This document shows positions 13,260 through 16,242 of a stretch of 16,242 bases of DNA, piece after piece. Source of the DNA: PALSA-607 sp036510735 (GTDB lineage Bacteria; Actinomycetota; Actinomycetes; Acidothermales; Acidothermaceae); contig DATCDK010000022.1 of the NCBI GenBank assembly GCA_036510735.1, positions 1 to 16,242 of the forward strand. The letters are read 5' to 3'. A program made the translations under genes and the position numbers. Position 1 is the stretch's first letter, and each line of letters begins with the position of its first letter. The notes under the pieces were generated by a model. That model saw nothing but the letters and a program-made list of their open reading frames with translations. It was not told where the DNA came from and did not search any database.

Positions 13260-13867
13260 CGGGTGCCACCGGATGGCTGCTCGTCGGCCTTGGGCTCAGT
13301 GTCGTCGTGGTGCGGCGTCGATCGATCGCGGTCGGTCTCGTGACGACGCAGGCGCTGGTGCTCGCGGCCATCGCGCTGCAGCGGGCCGGCACGGCCAGCG
13401 ACGTCGTCGCTGGGCTGGCGCTCGCCACGCGCGCGGGCGCACTCGGTGCCCTGTTCTTCGTCGCGGTGGCCCGCAGCCGGGAGTCGCAACCGCTGCGAGC
13501 GCCTGTCCCTCCGATGGTGCGCGCCGGCGTCGCAGTGGTGTTGATCCTGCTGTTGACGGCGCTGGTACCCGCCTTCGGCCTCACTTCTCGCCCGGCGGAA
13601 CGTGCGGTTCTTGCCCTCGTCGCTACTGGTCTGGCGTGTGCTGCGACGCGGCGATCCACGCTGTTTCAGGTACTCGGCATCGTGCTCGTCGAGAACGGGC
13701 TGGCGCTGGCGGCGATCGAGTCACCGCACGCCTCGTCGCTGATCATCGAACTCGGCGTGACGCTCGATCTCACCTTGATCGTGTGCGTCGCGGCGCTGTT
13801 CCACTTGCGCATCTTCAGCGAATTCGGCGCGGGCGACAGCGCGGCGTTGCGGAGTTTGCGTGATTAA
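13256..13867 (+). CDS. hycP: HyfE-like (HycP) membrane subunit
   Basis: A 203-aa hydrophobic protein with about six to seven helices. The carboxy-terminal portion has the HyfE pattern: LGIVLVENGLALAA (glutamate and asparagine within a helix), then ELGVTLDLTLIVCVAALFHL and a conserved RIFSEFGAGDSAALRSLRD tail. HyfE corresponds to a NuoK-like element in group 4 hydrogenase and related complexes. The GTG start overlaps hycD by 4 bp and the last 8 bp overlap the next gene. The position and size fit Rv0085 hycP (220 aa as remembered). The amino-terminal half is less conserved. Confidence 0.85.
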   Translation: MTGATGWLLVGLGLSVVVVRRRSIAVGLVTTQALVLAAIALQRAGTASDVVAGLALATRAGALGALFFVAVARSRESQPLRAPVPPMVRAGVAVVLILLLTALVPAFGLTSRPAERAVLALVATGLACAATRRSTLFQVLGIVLVENGLALAAIESPHASSLIIELGVTLDLTLIVCVAALFHLRIFSEFGAGDSAALRSLRD

Positions 13868-15323
13868 CACCCAAGCGCTCGCGGTCGTCGTCGTCGCGGT
13901 ACCGCTCGTGACCGCCGGGCTCATCAGTCTTGCCCCAAGCAAACATCTCACCGCGCTGGCGCGCACCTGTGCCGTGGCAACCTCAGCACTCGCTGTGGTG
14001 CTTGTTGGTGTTGCAGTGAGGGACGCCGGCCATCCGCTGGTCGGTCACTGGATCGTGGTCGACGCCGCGGGTGCGTTGTTGCTCGCGGTGACCGCCGTCA
14101 TCGGGCTAGCCAGCGCGCTGATGTCGGCGTCCTATCTGCGTGGCGCGCACAGCTCGTTTGTCGCCGAGGGCCATCGTGACCGCGTCTACTACGTCGTCCT
14201 GTTTCTTTTCTGGGCGATGCTGCTCGCGGTGCCATTGGCCGGCAACCTCGGCGCGGCCTGGCTGCTGGTCGAGGCGACGACCGCCGCGTCCGCGCTGCTG
14301 GTGGGTTTCAGCGGCAAAGCACACGCACTGGAGGCGGGCTGGAAGTACCTGATCCTCACCTCGCTTGGTCTGGGTATCGCGCTGCTCGGTATCGCGATCC
14401 TCGCCGCTGGTGTGCCGAGCGGTGGGGTCAGCGGGCTGGCATGGGGACGGCTGGCGACGTTCGGATCGGGGCGCTCGACCGCGCTATCGGCATACCTGTT
14501 GATCCTGATCGGCCTGGCCGCGAAGATCGGATGGGCGCCGGTGCACAACTGGCTGCCCGACGCGCACTCCCAAGCCCCGCCGCCGGTGTCGGCGCTGCTA
14601 TCGGCCGCACTGCTACCGACCGTGTTGCTCGTCGCGTGGCGCACCGACCGTGCGCTCGCACCGCTGATCGGAGTATCGGGAGCGCAGCGTGCGCTGATCG
14701 GATTCGGGCTTGTTTCACTTGCGGTCGCGGTCCCGTTCTTGTGGCGGCCGATGGCATTTAAGAGGCTGCTTGCCTACTCCAGCCTTGAACATCTCGGGGT
14801 GATGGCCCTCGGCGTTGGCTTCGGCACGCCGCTGGCACTCGCAGGCGTCGCCCTGCACATCGTGGGACACGCCATCGCCAAAGCGCTCGGCTTCTACGCA
14901 GCAACGCCGCTGTTGGCGCACGAGCCGCGCGCGGCCCGGCACGCGGTCAGCGGCATCGGGCGCACTGCACCTGCGCTCGGTGCGACGATGGGCTTGTCGC
15001 TCGGCGCACTGTCGGGGCTGCCGCCGTCCCCCTTGTTCGTCAGTGAGCTGTTGATCCTCGCGGGCGGCTTCGAGTCCGGCAGACCGTGGCCGGCTGCTAT
15101 CGCCGCGGTGCTGCTCGCCCTGGGTTTCCTCGGGCTCGCGCACGCCACCATCGACACCCTCGTCGGCAAGGCACATCGCCGCAACGTCACACGGCTGCCG
15201 GGGTTGCGGCTGGTCACCACCCTGGGCGGTGTGTCGCTGGTCGTGCTCCTCGGGCTCACTGCGGCGGCGCCGTGGCTCGCGGGCAGCAGCTTCGTCGACG
15301 CGCTCGTGCGAGGTGTGCCGTGA
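13860..15323 (+). CDS. hycQ: HyfF-like (HycQ) NuoN/M-type membrane subunit
   Basis: A 487-aa antiporter-like subunit with about 14 helices. Channel residues: E138 in AAWLLVEATTAASALL, K222 in LIGLAAKIGWAPVHNWLPDA (H229, D234), FKRLLAYSSLEHLGVMALG, and VGHAIAKALGFYAATPLL. The second helix lysine seen in the larger HyfB-like subunit (SGVMIK) is replaced here by ALLPTVLL, which is common in HyfF. The GTG start at 13860 overlaps hycP by 8 bp, and the stop overlaps the large-subunit gene by 4 bp. Size and order agree with Rv0086 hycQ (488 aa as remembered). It probably provides a second ion path in the complex. Confidence 0.92.
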   Translation: MINTQALAVVVVAVPLVTAGLISLAPSKHLTALARTCAVATSALAVVLVGVAVRDAGHPLVGHWIVVDAAGALLLAVTAVIGLASALMSASYLRGAHSSFVAEGHRDRVYYVVLFLFWAMLLAVPLAGNLGAAWLLVEATTAASALLVGFSGKAHALEAGWKYLILTSLGLGIALLGIAILAAGVPSGGVSGLAWGRLATFGSGRSTALSAYLLILIGLAAKIGWAPVHNWLPDAHSQAPPPVSALLSAALLPTVLLVAWRTDRALAPLIGVSGAQRALIGFGLVSLAVAVPFLWRPMAFKRLLAYSSLEHLGVMALGVGFGTPLALAGVALHIVGHAIAKALGFYAATPLLAHEPRAARHAVSGIGRTAPALGATMGLSLGALSGLPPSPLFVSELLILAGGFESGRPWPAAIAAVLLALGFLGLAHATIDTLVGKAHRRNVTRLPGLRLVTTLGGVSLVVLLGLTAAAPWLAGSSFVDALVRGVP

Positions 15324-16242
15324 GCAGCCCCACTGCTGCGGCATTTCGGGCCGATGTTGAGACCGCACTCGCGCAGGGATGGCGCGCGCGCAGTCTGTAC
15401 GCCGCCGAGGGTGGGCGCGTCGTACGTGTGCTGCTGACGGGACCAGACAATCAGACGCGGTTAGAGAGTGTCGTACCGGACGGCGAAGGCAGCGTCCCGT
15501 CGATCGTCGACCTCGCGCCGGCGATGGGTTGGGACGAACGCGAGGCGCACGATCTATGCGGCGTGGGCTTCGCTGGGCACCAGCCGCTTAGGCCGCTGCT
15601 CGACCACGCCGCGCCGCTCGAATCGTGGACCGTCCCGGTGCGCGGACACGATCCGTACCAGGTGGCGGTCGGACCGATCCATGCCGGCGTCATCGAGTCC
15701 GCGCACTTCCGATTCCACGTCGTCGGCGACAAGATCCTGCACCTGGACACGCGGCTGTTCTACAAGCACCGCGGCCTCGAACGCGCGGCGGAAGGGTCGC
15801 CGGCGGCGTCCGCCATGAATGTCATTACGCGGGCATGTGCGGGGTGCGTGGTGGCAAACAGTGTCGCGTTCGCAACTGCGGCCGAGCAGACGCTAGGGCT
15901 CGGCGCGACGCCGGAACTCGCACGGGCCCGAACATTCCTGCTCGAGATCGAGCGGGTGTGGAACCACCTCAACGACATCGCTGCGGTGTGCGCAGGGGTC
16001 GGGATGGCCGCCGGGAACACATACTTCCTCGCCCTCACCGAACGCGCCCGCCGACTCAACATGAACGTCGCTGGTCACCGGTTCCTGTTCGGCAGTGTTT
16101 TGATCGGGCGAAGCGAACTCGTCCTCGACGACGACGCGGTGCGATCGTGTGCGCGGGAACTGGCCGAGATCAACGCGGCTGCCGAGGTCGGTTGGCGTGA
16201 GCTCGCCTTCAATGCCTCGTTGCAGGACCGACTCGACGCGAT
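15320..16242 (+). CDS. hycE: HycE-like group 4 [NiFe]-hydrogenase large subunit (partial, 3' end beyond window)
   Basis: The first 307 aa of a cytoplasmic-facing catalytic-type subunit. Residues 1-105 are a NuoC-like domain (WDEREAHDLCGVGFAGHQPL, 71-90). The NuoD/HycE part begins at VAVGPIHAGVIESAHFRF (116-132) and ILHLDTRLFYKHRGLERA (139-156). The first metal-binding motif, normally RxCGxCxxxH, reads R171-A-C173-A-G-C176-V-V-A-N180: both cysteines are kept but Gly is Ala and the final His is Asn. The second CxxC lies past the window. GTG 15320 overlaps hycQ as GTGA. It corresponds to Rv0087. The protein may be a true hydrogenase or a derivative without H2 chemistry. Confidence 0.9.
   Translation, partial: MSSPTAAAFRADVETALAQGWRARSLYAAEGGRVVRVLLTGPDNQTRLESVVPDGEGSVPSIVDLAPAMGWDEREAHDLCGVGFAGHQPLRPLLDHAAPLESWTVPVRGHDPYQVAVGPIHAGVIESAHFRFHVVGDKILHLDTRLFYKHRGLERAAEGSPAASAMNVITRACAGCVVANSVAFATAAEQTLGLGATPELARARTFLLEIERVWNHLNDIAAVCAGVGMAAGNTYFLALTERARRLNMNVAGHRFLFGSVLIGRSELVLDDDAVRSCARELAEINAAAEVGWRELAFNASLQDRLDA

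Noticed and set aside
12631..13659. A 342-codon open frame on the minus strand over hycD/hycP
   Set aside because: It is antisense to two well-supported genes, rich in Arg/Thr/Ala and low-complexity, as expected for GC-rich shadow frames.
1..16242. CRISPR arrays, rRNA genes or complete insertion sequences
   Set aside because: No regularly spaced repeats, rRNA-like sequence or transposase reading frame was seen.

Overview
The window is high-GC DNA with frequent GTG/TTG starts and many 4-bp ATGA/GTGA gene overlaps, typical of an actinobacterium. Gene content points to Mycobacterium or a close relative. The right half has nearly the gene order that I remember for M. tuberculosis Rv0081-Rv0087 (ArsR regulator followed by hyc genes). 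The species assignment is inference.

Left block (41-3777, minus strand). This is a compact operon transcribed right to left: a six-helix membrane protein resembling the GPR1/FUN34/YaaH (acetate uptake) family, an FdhF/YdeP-type molybdopterin oxidoreductase (putative formate dehydrogenase), and a two-CBS-domain protein. Upstream of the first gene lie two near-identical short palindromic boxes, probably a regulator site.

Accessory block (about 3800-6640). This stretch is gene-poor. It holds a frameshifted Imm52-type immunity gene read in three successive frames, a cluster of strong hairpins and palindromes, an intact TTG-start ParB-like gene of phage or mobile-element type, and a possible small zinc-finger-like protein. 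It looks like decayed mobile DNA inserted between metabolic operons.

Middle block (6648-9907). A translationally coupled pair encodes a FadR-type GntR regulator and an Fsr-like MFS exporter, with a perfect 13-bp operator-like palindrome overlapping the regulator's promoter region. Next come a degenerate tRNA-Gly(UCC) with an intact 3' half, a hairpin terminator, a cysteine-free ArsR regulator, a truncated GAF-domain gene fragment on the opposite strand, and a DUF2188-like small protein.

Right block (10020-16242, plus strand). A second cysteine-free ArsR regulator, probably leaderless and preceded by a 28-bp operator-like palindrome, is the first gene of an overlapping operon for a group 4 [NiFe]-hydrogenase / formate hydrogenlyase-like membrane complex: HyfB-, HycD/HyfC-, HyfE- and HyfF-like membrane subunits and the HycE-like large subunit, which is cut by the window end. 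The large subunit has an altered first nickel-binding motif (His replaced by Asn), and no small [FeS] subunit lies in the usual place after the regulator. Formate dehydrogenase plus hydrogenase-like complex suggests formate oxidation coupled to an ion-pumping membrane complex. The two halves are separately regulated, so the link is an inference.
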